The position numbers and the translations under genes were made by a program. Shown piece after piece: positions 1 to 10,645 of a stretch of DNA of 64,000 nucleotides (the first letter of the stretch is position 1; each line of letters starts with the position of its first letter). The notes under the pieces are model-generated. The model made no database searches, was not told the DNA's origin, and saw only the letters and a list, made by a program, of their open reading frames with translations. The stretch comes from Nostoc sp. PA-18-2419 (lineage in GTDB: Bacteria; Cyanobacteriota; Cyanobacteriia; Cyanobacteriales; Nostocaceae): NCBI RefSeq assembly GCF_005869855.1, contig NZ_SZNH01000003.1, positions 248,001-312,000 on the forward strand, in the 5' to 3' direction.

Positions 1-374
1 TCAATTGCCTCAAGAATAGGGATCGCCTCAGTTATTGATTTTGCATCCACAGTTAGCAGTGCAAACGCTTCCTCAACCCGTCCTTGATAGTCCTGCGGGC
101 AGATAGCAAACTAGAAACAATATGGTTAATGAATGGGGACAATTCTTTGTTCATAGAACAATTGTTGGATTTTCATCGCTGGTCATTTTAGATTAAAAGT
201 ATCGCTACTGAAACCTCACAATGTTGTAGCAGGAAGAGTGTAGATTAATCATATTCTTTTAGGAATTATAGACTTATATCCCCAAAGGAAACACCGCACC
301 AAATCTCTAACTTGGTGCAGTTTTTCACAGTTTATTTAGCAATTAATCAGACTCTAACGATTGAGAATTTTGAA

Positions 375-1064
375 TTACTCCTCTACTCTACGCTGACGGC
401 GACGCGGCCTTCTTTCCTGTCGATCTTCACGCAGACGACGGCCAACTTCGTTAAAGAAATCGCGCCGCAGGTAAGGATAATCGCTGACCCACAACTCCCG
501 ACTGGGAATGTATATATCGCTGAATTCTTCGATGCTGCTTAAATCTGGGCGATTTGACATTACTACCATTTCTGCAATTTGACCGCGAGCGATCGCTTTA
601 TGGGTAGGACGTAGTGGTGCGTCAAATTCAATACTAAATCCTGTGTCATCACCCACTTCTAAATTAATCCGTTTTTCTCGGTTTTCTACAATTACCAATT
701 CACCTTTGTTATTGACGGTTTCTTGTTTGCCAGTTAACTGATCTGTAATCCACCAATCTAGGACTCGACCACGGAAAAAGCCGCTATATTTATAACGTCG
801 GCATTGTATATTCCGCATACTTGCTTGAAACACGGGATACCACAGCCAAAAAAAAGCGCTAATTACTCCCAGCACAAATATTATTGGACCAAACTCCAGT
901 CTGAAAAAGGCTTTGACAAGCAGAATTACGACTAAGGCAACTACAGAAATTAACAGCCGTTGCAAAAAATTTGCAAATTTTCCCCAGTAGTGCTTGTACT
1001 GAATACCAGTAGCAATTAAGGGGATAATTTGTTCAAATTTCTGGCGAGTCAATGGTACTAACAT
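375..1064 (-). CDS. conserved cyanobacterial membrane protein of unknown function
   Basis: ORF 375..1181; start MLVPLTRQKFEQIIPLIATG at 1064 is more likely than the upstream extension, which overlaps dapB; hydrophobic segments LLISVVALVVILLV and IIFVLGVISAFFWLW; Arg-rich C-terminus. Confidence 0.7.
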   Translation of the reverse strand: MLVPLTRQKFEQIIPLIATGIQYKHYWGKFANFLQRLLISVVALVVILLVKAFFRLEFGPIIFVLGVISAFFWLWYPVFQASMRNIQCRRYKYSGFFRGRVLDWWITDQLTGKQETVNNKGELVIVENREKRINLEVGDDTGFSIEFDAPLRPTHKAIARGQIAEMVVMSNRPDLSSIEEFSDIYIPSRELWVSDYPYLRRDFFNEVGRRLREDRQERRPRRRQRRVEE

Positions 1065-1096
1065 GAGTGCTGAGTACTGAGTGATAAGTAGTAAGT

Positions 1097-1930
1097 TTAA
1101 AGTATTTTTTCTAATCCATATATTAACGACTTTAGCGTTAATACTTTGCGAATGGCTAATAGCACTCCTGACATATAACAAGCGCGATCGCTCGTATCAT
1201 GTCGTAAAGTATAAATTTGTCCCGGTGCGCCAAAAATAACTTCCTGATGAGCTACCAATCCCGGTAAGCGCACGCTATGAATTCTAATGCCTTCCTCTGC
1301 CTGGCTTCCCCTAGCTCCTGCTAATTTTTCAGTTTCTTGGACTAAGGCAGAGTTAAAAGTTTTACCTAGTTCTCCTAATAACTGCGCCGTTTGAATTGCA
1401 GTACCACTGGGTGCATCAGCTTTTTGGTTGTGATGCAGTTCAATAATTTCTACGTGGTCAAAATATTGAGAAGCAGTGATTGCAGCTTGTTGTAACAGTA
1501 CCATGCCAATGGAAAAGTTAGGAATAATTAGACAACCAGTACTAGCTTTCTCGGCAAAGTCTGCCAGGTCATGAATTTGTTCTCGACTTAATCCAGTCGT
1601 GCCGACTACAGGACGAATACCGTAGGCGATCGCACTACGAATATTGTCATAAACTGAATCGGGATGGGTAAAGTCTACCATCACCCCTGGCGGCCCTTGT
1701 CTCTCCCCAGCCACATAACCCAACATCGGTTCTAATTGATTGGTAATCGGCACTTCCAAGGGTTCGCTTAAACCCGCTAGTTCTCCAGCATCTTTATCTT
1801 GATGCTGCGGGCTGCTATCAATTGCACCCACTAAGTTTAAATCGGGTGCTTCCGCTACGGCCTTAACTACTTCACGACCCATTTTACCAGCAGCGCCGTT
1901 GACGATAACCGGGATAGAAGCTTGATTCAT
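1097..1930 (-). CDS. dapB: 4-hydroxy-tetrahydrodipicolinate reductase
   Basis: [25 protein letters not shown] nucleotide-binding motif, [31 protein letters not shown]. Start placed at 1930 instead of the ORF maximum 2026. Confidence 0.95.
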   Translation of the reverse strand: MNQASIPVIVNGAAGKMGREVVKAVAEAPDLNLVGAIDSSPQHQDKDAGELAGLSEPLEVPITNQLEPMLGYVAGERQGPPGVMVDFTHPDSVYDNIRSAIAYGIRPVVGTTGLSREQIHDLADFAEKASTGCLIIPNFSIGMVLLQQAAITASQYFDHVEIIELHHNQKADAPSGTAIQTAQLLGELGKTFNSALVQETEKLAGARGSQAEEGIRIHSVRLPGLVAHQEVIFGAPGQIYTLRHDTSDRACYMSGVLLAIRKVLTLKSLIYGLEKIL

Positions 1931-2543
1931 CATATGTCGAGAAATACTTTTTGAGTTAACAAGGGCATTGTAAAGACTTTTGCGATGTAAAAATACCAGT
2001 CCCCAGTCTCTAGTACAACAAGGCAAAAGTCACGTATTCACCCATTCAAAACAAAGAATACTTATACCTCAAGCTTTTTACCGATTCATATGGCAGGTTT
2101 ATTTCCGCCATGACTTACTAGTTGCTTTTTCGTGGATAATCCTAAAAATTTTTCATCGGTACTCCTGTGATAAGTAGGTTTAATAAAAGCTATTAACGTT
2201 TTTTGTCAAGTTTAGTTGACTAATTGTAATAAATTTTGTTAAATTTATTTACATAAGCTAACAAAGCAGCAAAGCAGCCATCTAGTTAAGATTGCACTTT
2301 GTATATGGCCTTTCTAGTTTTGGTTGTCTTGGATGTTAGCGGAAAAATAAGTTTTGGTATCGGTATCTCTCATTGACATTTGGACTTCTCCCATTTACCT
2401 CGGCTATTAAGTCGGGGTTTTTTGTGTTCTTGATTAGCCCTCCCCATCTTATGCTTCATCCGAAGCGCACCGCTTGGTGGGAGAATAAAAGCGAGAAATA
2501 ATGCTTGCCTGGTATTGCCTCCAGCCCAAAGGAACCAACTCTA

Positions 2544-3089
2544 ATGTGGAAACGAATTGTATTAATTTTGCTATTGGTGTTGAGCTTCAGCCTAAGTAAT
2601 TCTAGTGTAGCGGTTGCAGCCGGACTTAAAAGCTTTGTAGACACCAGTGATGGCTATCAGTTTTTATATCCTAATGGCTGGCTGCAAGTTAAAGTTGCCG
2701 ACGGACCAGATGTAGTTTTTCACGATTTAATTGAGGTATCTGAAAATGTTTCTGTAGTAATTAGCCCAGTTCCAGAAAATAAAACCTTGGCACAATTGGG
2801 AACTCCTACAGAAGTAGGATATAAATTAGGAAAAGCAGCTCTGGCGCCTCCTGATTCTGGTCGTTCAGCTGAATTAGTCAATGCCGCGCAGCGAGAAGTA
2901 GACGGTAAAACATACTACCTTTTAGAGTATGAAGTTAAACTCCCCAATCAACAGCAACGACACAACGTCGCCAGCGTCGCTGTTAGCCGTGGTAAAGTTT
3001 TTACCTTCAACGCCTCAATTACTGAAAAACGCTGGCCAAAAGTTAAACAAACAATTGATGAAGTTGTAAATTCTTTTTCTGTTTATTAG
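2544..3089 (+). CDS. photosystem II PsbP-like protein (CyanoP type)
   Basis: Signal peptide MWKRIVLILLLVLSFSLSNSSVAVA, then GLKSFVDTSDGYQFLYPNGWLQVKV, typical of the PsbP family. Start at ATG 2544. Confidence 0.85.
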   Translation: MWKRIVLILLLVLSFSLSNSSVAVAAGLKSFVDTSDGYQFLYPNGWLQVKVADGPDVVFHDLIEVSENVSVVISPVPENKTLAQLGTPTEVGYKLGKAALAPPDSGRSAELVNAAQREVDGKTYYLLEYEVKLPNQQQRHNVASVAVSRGKVFTFNASITEKRWPKVKQTIDEVVNSFSVY

Positions 3090-3252
3090 TCATTAGTCAT
3101 TAGGAGTATTGAGTAGTAGAGATGCGATTAATCGCGTCTGTTAGGAGTGAGGAGTTATTCTCCTTCTCCCCTCATCTCTTTTGCCCCTCATCTCCCTCAT
3201 CTCCCCTTGGTGAGCGAAGTCGAACCACATCGCCCTCATCTCCTGGTTCTCT

Positions 3253-3846
3253 ATGAGTATTCCACCTTTTGTATTGGCCTCAGCTTCCCCAGCCCGCCGA
3301 CGTTTGCTGCAAACTGTTGGTATTGAACCAATAGTTAAACCGAGTGACTTTGATGAGTCGCAAATCCAATTAAGTGAACCTGCACAATTGGTAAAAACTC
3401 TTGCTCAGTACAAAGCCGAAACTGTAGCCCCACAGTTTAAATCAGCTTTGATTATGGGTTGTGATTCGGTTTTATCTTTTAATGGTGAGATTCATGGCAA
3501 ACCAGGGGACGCTAGTGAAGCGATCGCCCGTTGGCAGATAATGCAAGGTAACTTTGGCGACTTACACACAGGTCATGCTTTGATTGATACTCACCGAAAG
3601 CATACTTTAGTCAAGTCTCAAGTTACAAAAGTTTACTTTGCTCCAATGAGCGACAAGGCAATTGAAGCATATATTGCTACAGGTGAACCCCTCAAGTGTG
3701 CTGGTGCTTTTGCCCTTGAAGGTTTTGGGAGTCTATTTGTCGAAAAAATTGAAGGTTGTCACAGCAATGTAATTGGACTAAGTTTACCTTTACTGCGGCA
3801 GATGCTAGCAGAACTGGGATACGATGTTACGGATTTTTGGCAATAG
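3253..3846 (+). CDS. maf: Maf family nucleotide pyrophosphatase
   Basis: [63 protein letters not shown] motifs of Maf proteins. Confidence 0.93.
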   Translation: MSIPPFVLASASPARRRLLQTVGIEPIVKPSDFDESQIQLSEPAQLVKTLAQYKAETVAPQFKSALIMGCDSVLSFNGEIHGKPGDASEAIARWQIMQGNFGDLHTGHALIDTHRKHTLVKSQVTKVYFAPMSDKAIEAYIATGEPLKCAGAFALEGFGSLFVEKIEGCHSNVIGLSLPLLRQMLAELGYDVTDFWQ

Positions 3847-3870
3847 TCATTTGCAATGTTATAGGTGCTT

Positions 3871-4965
3871 TTAATTTTTTGCTGTGAGGATAATTTTGGC
3901 TAAAACTTGCAAGCAACTTGCCATATCCAGGTCTTGAGATGTATTAACCTGCATAGCAATAGCAACTTTGTAGTTAGGAAAATACTTAAATATGCTTTGG
4001 TAGCCAGGAGTCCAGCCAGAATGTCCGTAGGCTTTCCCAAACTCAGTCTCACTGATGGTAACACCAAGCCCGTAATCAACCTTCTCAGATGCGTTACGGG
4101 GAATCGTGGTTAACAGGTTATTAAGATAAGCTCCCCTCATAGCCTTACCTTCATAGAGCAATTTTGCCCAGCGAACGATATCCTTTGGATTAGTCACCAG
4201 ACCACCATCAGTCCATTCATTGGCAGGGTGAAAGACTAATACACCATTTTTCATGTTTTTCTCTGGTAGACCTAAAAGGTTATCTGGACTGAGATAACCT
4301 GGTGATAGGTGAGGAATATTACGGTGATTAGCTGGTTGTGTAAGGTTGAGAGACAGTGGATTGAGGAAACGTTTTTGTAGTTCCTCGTAATATGTCTTGT
4401 TACTTACCTGCTCAATCAGCAGACCAATAAGAATATAACCAGTATTGCTGTAAGCAAAGCCTTGACCAGCAGGAAATAAAGGCTCCCGATCTAATACCAA
4501 CTCTAATAACTTTCGGGGTGAAAAGTAAAAGTCAGGATTGGGAGGATCGGTACTGAATGCTGTTCGCAGAGTGCTACTGAAGCATTTGTTGTGATTATGG
4601 TTAGGTAAACCACTGCTATGGTTAAGAAGCATACGCAGTGAAATATTTTCCCCATTTGGAAGACGGCTGAACCAATCCTCTTGTGCAAACCATTTGGCAA
4701 TCGAGATATCCAAGCTAAGCTTGCCCTCTTGTACCGAATCAAGTGCAACAGCAGATGTGAATGTCTTACCCACGCTGCCTGAGAGCATTCGCATATCGGA
4801 TGTCATTGCAATTTGATTTTCTTGATCAGCATAGCCAGTCGCAAACTCGATGCATTGTCCGTCAGCAAGTATGAAGGCTGCTGTAGCGCCCGGGAAGTTG
4901 ATCTGTTGCTGAAGAATGTCTAATGACTTTTGGAAGCGTTCGACATCTTCAAAAGCATCTCTCAT
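3871..4965 (-). CDS. serine hydrolase, beta-lactamase/penicillin-binding-protein-like family
   Basis: SVGK (SxxK) motif in GSVGKTFTSAV, YSNTGY (YxN), HSG..PGYQS near the C-terminus. Confidence 0.85.
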   Translation of the reverse strand: MRDAFEDVERFQKSLDILQQQINFPGATAAFILADGQCIEFATGYADQENQIAMTSDMRMLSGSVGKTFTSAVALDSVQEGKLSLDISIAKWFAQEDWFSRLPNGENISLRMLLNHSSGLPNHNHNKCFSSTLRTAFSTDPPNPDFYFSPRKLLELVLDREPLFPAGQGFAYSNTGYILIGLLIEQVSNKTYYEELQKRFLNPLSLNLTQPANHRNIPHLSPGYLSPDNLLGLPEKNMKNGVLVFHPANEWTDGGLVTNPKDIVRWAKLLYEGKAMRGAYLNNLLTTIPRNASEKVDYGLGVTISETEFGKAYGHSGWTPGYQSIFKYFPNYKVAIAMQVNTSQDLDMASCLQVLAKIILTAKN

Positions 4966-5174
4966 TGCTTTAACTATCCATAAGAGAAGGGACTTCCAAA
5001 AAAAATTATCTTAAATTATCTGTAATTTAGACTACAAAATAAATAATATTTCGAAAAAGCAACTGTCTTATAACTTTACGTTTGCTGGTGTAAGTGTTTG
5101 CTTAATATTGCAAGCTATAACTGTGAGGCACGGCAGGTTGTAGACTGGCTACTAGATCGCATTCCCAACTAGAT

Positions 5175-5921
5175 ATGTCATTTACTTCTATGCCCTCGCT
5201 GCGCGAGCAACAACATCCCCTGATTCGTCAGCTAGCTGATTGTATTGAGGCAGCTTGGCATCACCACCTGGATCTATCGCCCTACCATTTGCCTGCTGAG
5301 TTGGGGTATGTGGAAGGTAGACTAGAAGGAGAAAAACTGACGATTGAAAACCGTTGCTATCAAACGCCTCAATTCCGAAAAATGCACTTGGAACTGGCAA
5401 AAATCGGAAACATGCTCGATATTTTGCATTGCGTCATGTTTCCCCGTCCGGAATATAACCTGCCGATGTTTGGTTGTGATTTGGTGGGTGGTAGAGGTCA
5501 AATTAGCGCGGCGATCGCAGACCTTTCTCCCATACGTGTAGAAGGTACCTTACCAGAATCTTATACTACTGCGCTCACACAGCTAACAGTGCTTAACTTT
5601 TCCCAACCGCGCGAATTACCTGAATGGGGAAATATTTTTTCAGATTTTTGCATCTTTGTGCGCCCCACTTCTCCAGAAGAAGAAACAATGTTTTTGTCTC
5701 GCGTGGGAGAATTTTTAAAAATCCATTGTACCCAAGCGATCGCCTCTAGTCCAGTTTCAGTCGAACAACTTACACAAAATCTCGCCGGACAACACAACTA
5801 CTGCACTAAACAGCAGCAAAACGACAAAACCCGCCGCGTACTAGAAAAAGCCTTTGGTCCAGCTTGGGCAGAACATTACATGACTACAGTTCTATTTGAC
5901 CTTCCACAGGAGATTTCCTAA
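5175..5921 (+). CDS. pcyA: phycocyanobilin:ferredoxin oxidoreductase
   Basis: [40 protein letters not shown], characteristic of ferredoxin-dependent bilin reductases; length about 248 aa fits PcyA. Confidence 0.95.
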   Translation: MSFTSMPSLREQQHPLIRQLADCIEAAWHHHLDLSPYHLPAELGYVEGRLEGEKLTIENRCYQTPQFRKMHLELAKIGNMLDILHCVMFPRPEYNLPMFGCDLVGGRGQISAAIADLSPIRVEGTLPESYTTALTQLTVLNFSQPRELPEWGNIFSDFCIFVRPTSPEEETMFLSRVGEFLKIHCTQAIASSPVSVEQLTQNLAGQHNYCTKQQQNDKTRRVLEKAFGPAWAEHYMTTVLFDLPQEIS

Positions 5922-7163
5922 TAATAAATCCCCAAGAGCAGAGGTCTATGGCAGGAACCCCTAACGCAAGACGGGGGCAGAGGGGACACAAGTACAGGAG
6001 ATGGTGAAGGTGGGGCCCCCCTCTGGGGATAAGGGGCGATGGGGAGATGGGGGGCAGGGGGAGATGTAGTTCGACTTCTCTACCAGACGCTACGCCCAGC
6101 CTTGCTTAAGAGCAGGGGTACGCTGACTAACCGGAGATGAGGGGCACAAAAGACAAGGGGACAAGGAAAATAATTCCTAACCGGAGCTTTCGGAGTCTCC
6201 AGCGAGGCTCAATAGTTATTATTCATCAGTCAACACTCAACACTCTCCAATTCCCCATCTGTAGGCTCTGTTACGTTTTCCGGTAACTGATAAATGTAGA
6301 ATTCATTTAACGAGAGTTTGATGGAGTCCCAAAATAGCAGCAGGGAGAGTACTAACACCAATTAGCTTTAACTAAGTTACAGATGATGACGCTCAGAGTT
6401 CTCTCAACGGCAGCTTTTGCCGATGCCTCCAGCAACGCCAAGGGCGAACAGAACTTCAGGCGACACAGTAACACAGTGACGCAGTGAATAATGTGTAGCA
6501 AAATTTTCGATAATTGGTATCAGGTATTTGAAACAAATGATTTTTGATCTTGTTTTTCAATTTTGTGAATAATTGTAGCTCCACTGATTAAGTTGTGGTA
6601 ACTCAAACAGTTATCAGCAATCAAAATTTAAGTTGGCGATTTGAAACAATTAATTAGCTATCAGGAAATGTAAGAATCCAGAATTCAGAATTAATAGGCT
6701 TGGATGCCCGAGCTTGCTCAGCATAAAATCAAGCAGGTATACAACTATTGATTTTCCAACTTTTTGACTTTTGTATTCTTAATATTCACTGATTAGTTAA
6801 TCTTAATAACTTTATCCTTGCGGTAGTGAATCTAGCAGTACAATACCGCACCTTAGTAGTTTTGAATTTTCGATACGGAGGCAATATTTCGCGTCTCTAT
6901 ATCTGAATTCATACTGCCATGAGTACATAAAAGAGTAATGAATTCCAATCTCCATTATAAAGATTGCTGAATTTAGAATTCTGAATACTTCTTCAAATAG
7001 CCAGCTACAAGAGGCATGATTTTGCAAAGCTTTAGGTGAGTGTTGAGTGTGGATCGTGCAATGGATTTTAAGCCATATCGTTGTTTGTTCTAAGCGGCTG
7101 GCTATTGATTAAAAACCCATTTTTACTTGCATCAGCACAATTGAGATAAACGGGCAACATACT

Positions 7164-8588
7164 ATGTTAAGGGTGACTGAGAAGCCAAAGCCAACTGAGC
7201 AGACGTTTAATCCCGAACAACCTAAAATTTGGTGGGGTATCGCTATAGCAGTGCCAATAGTAATTGCTGCTGGAGTGTTAGGTACAGCTAAAATCGAGCA
7301 GTTAAAAAAACTAACTGTATCCGCACCTGTAATGCCATCTAGCAATACCGTTAGTGCTGTGGGACGTTTGGAACCGCGAGGCGAAGTTGTTAAATTATCT
7401 GCACCCTCCTCAGGATTAGCACCATCGTCACGAATTCAGCGGCTTCTAGTTAGAGAGGGTGAAAAGGTTAAACAAGGTCAAATTGTGGCAATTTTGGATA
7501 ACCGCGATACCCAAATAGCCGCACTAGAAGAAGCAAAAGCTAAAGTCCAAGAGTCCCGTGCAAATTTAGCGCAAGTCAGAGCTGGATCTCCCAGAGATAT
7601 TCAAGCCCAGAGATCGGTTGTTGCTCGCTTACAAGCGCAGTTAGTCGGGGAAAAGGATGCTCAACAAGCAACCATTGCTCGGGTTGCAGCTCAGTTAAGT
7701 GGTGACAAAATCGTTCAACAAGCAACTGTCAATCGCTTAGAAGCTGAACTCAGCGGACAAACAGAGGCTCTCAGAGCGACCCTGGCGCGTATCAAAGCCG
7801 AACAGCGCAATGCTCAAGTGGATGCTGGACGCTATGATTTTTTATACCGAGAAGGTGCGATTTCACAGCAAGAACGCGATAGAAGACGCCTGAGTGCGAT
7901 TACAGCTAATCAGCAGGTTGCTGAAAGTCAAGCTACCTTGAAGCAGACATTAGCAACTCTACGACAGCAGCTTGCAGAGGCTAGAGCTAATCAAGTACAA
8001 AATTTAGCAACTTTGCAACAGCAGCTGATTGAAGCCAAAGTTAATCGTGACAAAACTGTAGCAACTTTGGAAAGACAAATCGATGAAGAAAAAGCTAAAC
8101 TCAGCAGACTTTTGGATGTTAGTCCTACTGATGTGCAAGTAGCGCTAGCCCAAGTTAGTAATGCGATCGCTAATGTCAGAAAAGCCGAAGCAGAATTGAA
8201 GTTGAGCTACGTTCAAGCACCAATTGCTGGAGAAATTTTAAAGATTTACGCCAAGTCAGGTGAAGCTATAGGTGCAAATGGCATTGCTGAACTTGGACAA
8301 ACTAATCAAATGTTTGTAGTTGCTGAAGTCCCTGAAGATAGTATTAGCAAAGTGCGTCTCGGTCAAAATGCCACTATCACCAGTGATAACGGAGCATTTA
8401 GTGAGGAACTAAAAGGAACTGTTACTGAAATTGGTAGAAAAATTGGCAAAAAAGATGTACTGAATACAGATCCAGCAGCAGATGTGGACGCCAGAGTCAT
8501 AGAAGTGAAAATTGCTCTGTCTCCGGAAGATAGTCTGAAAGTTTCAGGTTTAACTAATGCAAAAGTTCTTGTAGAAATTAATAAATAA
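7164..8588 (+). CDS. devB: ABC exporter membrane fusion protein, DevB/HlyD family
   Basis: Single N-terminal TM, SAVGRLEPRGEVVKLSAP, long coiled coil, lipoyl-like YVQAPIAGEILKIYAKSGE; followed by DevC- and DevA-like genes on the same strand. A devBCA paralogue, not necessarily the heterocyst locus. Confidence 0.85.
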   Translation: MLRVTEKPKPTEQTFNPEQPKIWWGIAIAVPIVIAAGVLGTAKIEQLKKLTVSAPVMPSSNTVSAVGRLEPRGEVVKLSAPSSGLAPSSRIQRLLVREGEKVKQGQIVAILDNRDTQIAALEEAKAKVQESRANLAQVRAGSPRDIQAQRSVVARLQAQLVGEKDAQQATIARVAAQLSGDKIVQQATVNRLEAELSGQTEALRATLARIKAEQRNAQVDAGRYDFLYREGAISQQERDRRRLSAITANQQVAESQATLKQTLATLRQQLAEARANQVQNLATLQQQLIEAKVNRDKTVATLERQIDEEKAKLSRLLDVSPTDVQVALAQVSNAIANVRKAEAELKLSYVQAPIAGEILKIYAKSGEAIGANGIAELGQTNQMFVVAEVPEDSISKVRLGQNATITSDNGAFSEELKGTVTEIGRKIGKKDVLNTDPAADVDARVIEVKIALSPEDSLKVSGLTNAKVLVEINK

Positions 8589-8612
8589 ATTTTTCTAGAT
8601 TAATCATTAATA

Positions 8613-9770
8613 ATGACTAAAAAAATCCCTCTGTCTTGGCTACAACTAACAAGAGAAAAAACTCGCCTAACTGTGGCTTTGGCAGGAATTGCTTTTGCTG
8701 ATATTTTAATGTTTATGCAGCTCGGATTTCGGGATGCTTTATATTATAGTAACGTTCGATTTCATAGCAGCTTGCAGGGCGACATCGTTTTAATTAACAG
8801 TCAATCTAGTGCTGTTTTGGCTATGAGAAGCTTTTCACAACGACGATTATATAAAGCTTTAGAGTTACCAACCGTCCAATCAGTACATCCTATATATTTA
8901 GATTATACAACCTGGAAAAATCCGATAACAGGTCGCCCTCGTAGTATCCTGATATTTGGCATGAATCCAGAAACTAACTTACTTAATTTGCCCGGAGTTC
9001 AGGAAAATTTACACAAACTTGAACTACCAGATGTAGTTTTATTTGACCGTTCTTCTAGAGTCGAGTATGGACCAATTGCTGCTAATTATGACCAAGGCAA
9101 GACGGTGACAGCAGAAGTACGAAGGCGGCGAATGAAAGTAGGCGGACTATTTACATTAGGCGCATCTTTTGGTGCAGATGGGAACTTAATTACTAGTGAT
9201 ATTAACTTTCTGCGGATATTTAATAATCGTCAGAAAGGATTAATTGATATTGGGTTAATTAGATTGAAACCGGGAGCCAATGCTAATACTGTTGCCGAAG
9301 AGTTAAAAAAGTACTTACCTAAGGAAGAGGTAAATGTTTTAACTAAACAAGAATTTATTGACTTTGAGCGAAATTACTGGGCAAGTAGTACAGCTATCGG
9401 ATTTATTTTTACACTGGGAACTATCATGGGTTTTATTGTCGGAACTGTAATTGTTTATCAAATTCTTTATACAGAAGTTTCAGATCACTTAGCTGAGTAC
9501 GCCACCCTCAAAGCAATTGGTTATACACATAACTATTTATTAAAAATTATTCTCCAAGAGGCTTTTTTACTAGCAGTTTTAGGATATTTACCTGGAATAA
9601 CTTTTGCTTTATTTATGTATCAAAGTGCCAGAAATGCAACACTTTTACCAGTATTTATGAGTTTTGACCGTGCCATAAATGTGTTGATTTTGACTATAAT
9701 TATGTGTTTTGTCTCTGGTGCGATCGCAGTCCGAAAATTACGTTCTGCTGACCCAGCAGATATTTTTTAA
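8613..9770 (+). CDS. devC: ABC transporter permease, DevC/FtsX-like
   Basis: IPLSWLQLTREKTRLTVALAGIAFADILMFMQLGFRDAL; C-terminal FtsX-like TM helices; operon position. Confidence 0.88.
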   Translation: MTKKIPLSWLQLTREKTRLTVALAGIAFADILMFMQLGFRDALYYSNVRFHSSLQGDIVLINSQSSAVLAMRSFSQRRLYKALELPTVQSVHPIYLDYTTWKNPITGRPRSILIFGMNPETNLLNLPGVQENLHKLELPDVVLFDRSSRVEYGPIAANYDQGKTVTAEVRRRRMKVGGLFTLGASFGADGNLITSDINFLRIFNNRQKGLIDIGLIRLKPGANANTVAEELKKYLPKEEVNVLTKQEFIDFERNYWASSTAIGFIFTLGTIMGFIVGTVIVYQILYTEVSDHLAEYATLKAIGYTHNYLLKIILQEAFLLAVLGYLPGITFALFMYQSARNATLLPVFMSFDRAINVLILTIIMCFVSGAIAVRKLRSADPADIF

Positions 9771-9882
9771 TTAAGTTTTAATTAAAATTATTAATTAAAA
9801 AGTAATTAATAACTAAGGAACCCTAATTTCAGCAATCAACACAGTTATATCTGAAAACTGTTAATTCATAGCTAACAAATTT

Positions 9883-10593
9883 ATGAAGAGACAAGAACCT
9901 GTAATTGCCATTAAAAATTTGAATCATTACTATGGCAAAGGCGCCCTGAAAAAACAAATTTTATTTGACATCAACCTCGAAATTTATTCTGGCGAAATTG
10001 TAATTATGACCGGGCCATCAGGTTCAGGCAAAACTACATTACTGAGCTTAATTGGTGGTTTGAGGTCTGTACAAGAGGGAAGTTTGAAGTTTTTAGGTGA
10101 AGAACTTATTGGTGTCAATCAGAACAAGCTAGTACAGATGCGGCGTAACATTGGTTATATTTTCCAAGCTCACAATTTGTTGGGGTTCTTGACTGCCAAG
10201 CAAAACGTACAAATGGCAGTAGAATTAAATGATCGCATTTCTAAAGCAGAAGCGATCACTAAATCAGAAATGATGCTGCGGGCTGTTGGTTTAGAAGAAA
10301 GAATTAATTATTACCCAGACAATCTATCTGGTGGTCAAAAACAAAGAATTGCGATCGCCCGCGCCTTGGTGAATCGTCCTCCTCTAGTCCTAGCAGACGA
10401 ACCTACAGCCGCATTAGACAAACAATCAGGACGCGATGTCGTAGAAATAATGCAGAGCCTAGCTAAAAATCAGGGAACTACTATCTTATTAGTTACACAC
10501 GACAACCGCATTTTAGACATCGCCGATCGCATCGTAGAAATGGAAGATGGTCTATTGACGCGTAATTCCTCAAATACATTTATTCAGTCTTAA
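9883..10593 (+). CDS. devA: ABC transporter ATP-binding protein, DevA family
   Basis: Walker A GPSGSGKTT, signature LSGGQKQRIAIARAL, Walker B PPLVLADEPTAALD. Confidence 0.9.
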   Translation: MKRQEPVIAIKNLNHYYGKGALKKQILFDINLEIYSGEIVIMTGPSGSGKTTLLSLIGGLRSVQEGSLKFLGEELIGVNQNKLVQMRRNIGYIFQAHNLLGFLTAKQNVQMAVELNDRISKAEAITKSEMMLRAVGLEERINYYPDNLSGGQKQRIAIARALVNRPPLVLADEPTAALDKQSGRDVVEIMQSLAKNQGTTILLVTHDNRILDIADRIVEMEDGLLTRNSSNTFIQS

Positions 10594-10645
10594 TTTTTGT
10601 GCAATTAATCATTAGTGATTTGCAAAGGACTAATGACAACCACAA

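Noticed and set aside
3090-3252. Pyrimidine-rich CTCATCTCC tandem stretch before maf
   Set aside because: Typical low-complexity intergenic repeat of this lineage; no gene or structural signal beyond that.
6812-7027. ORF 71 aa on -
   Set aside because: Lies in repeat-like AGAATTC/GAATTC-rich intergenic DNA, with no recognisable family features.
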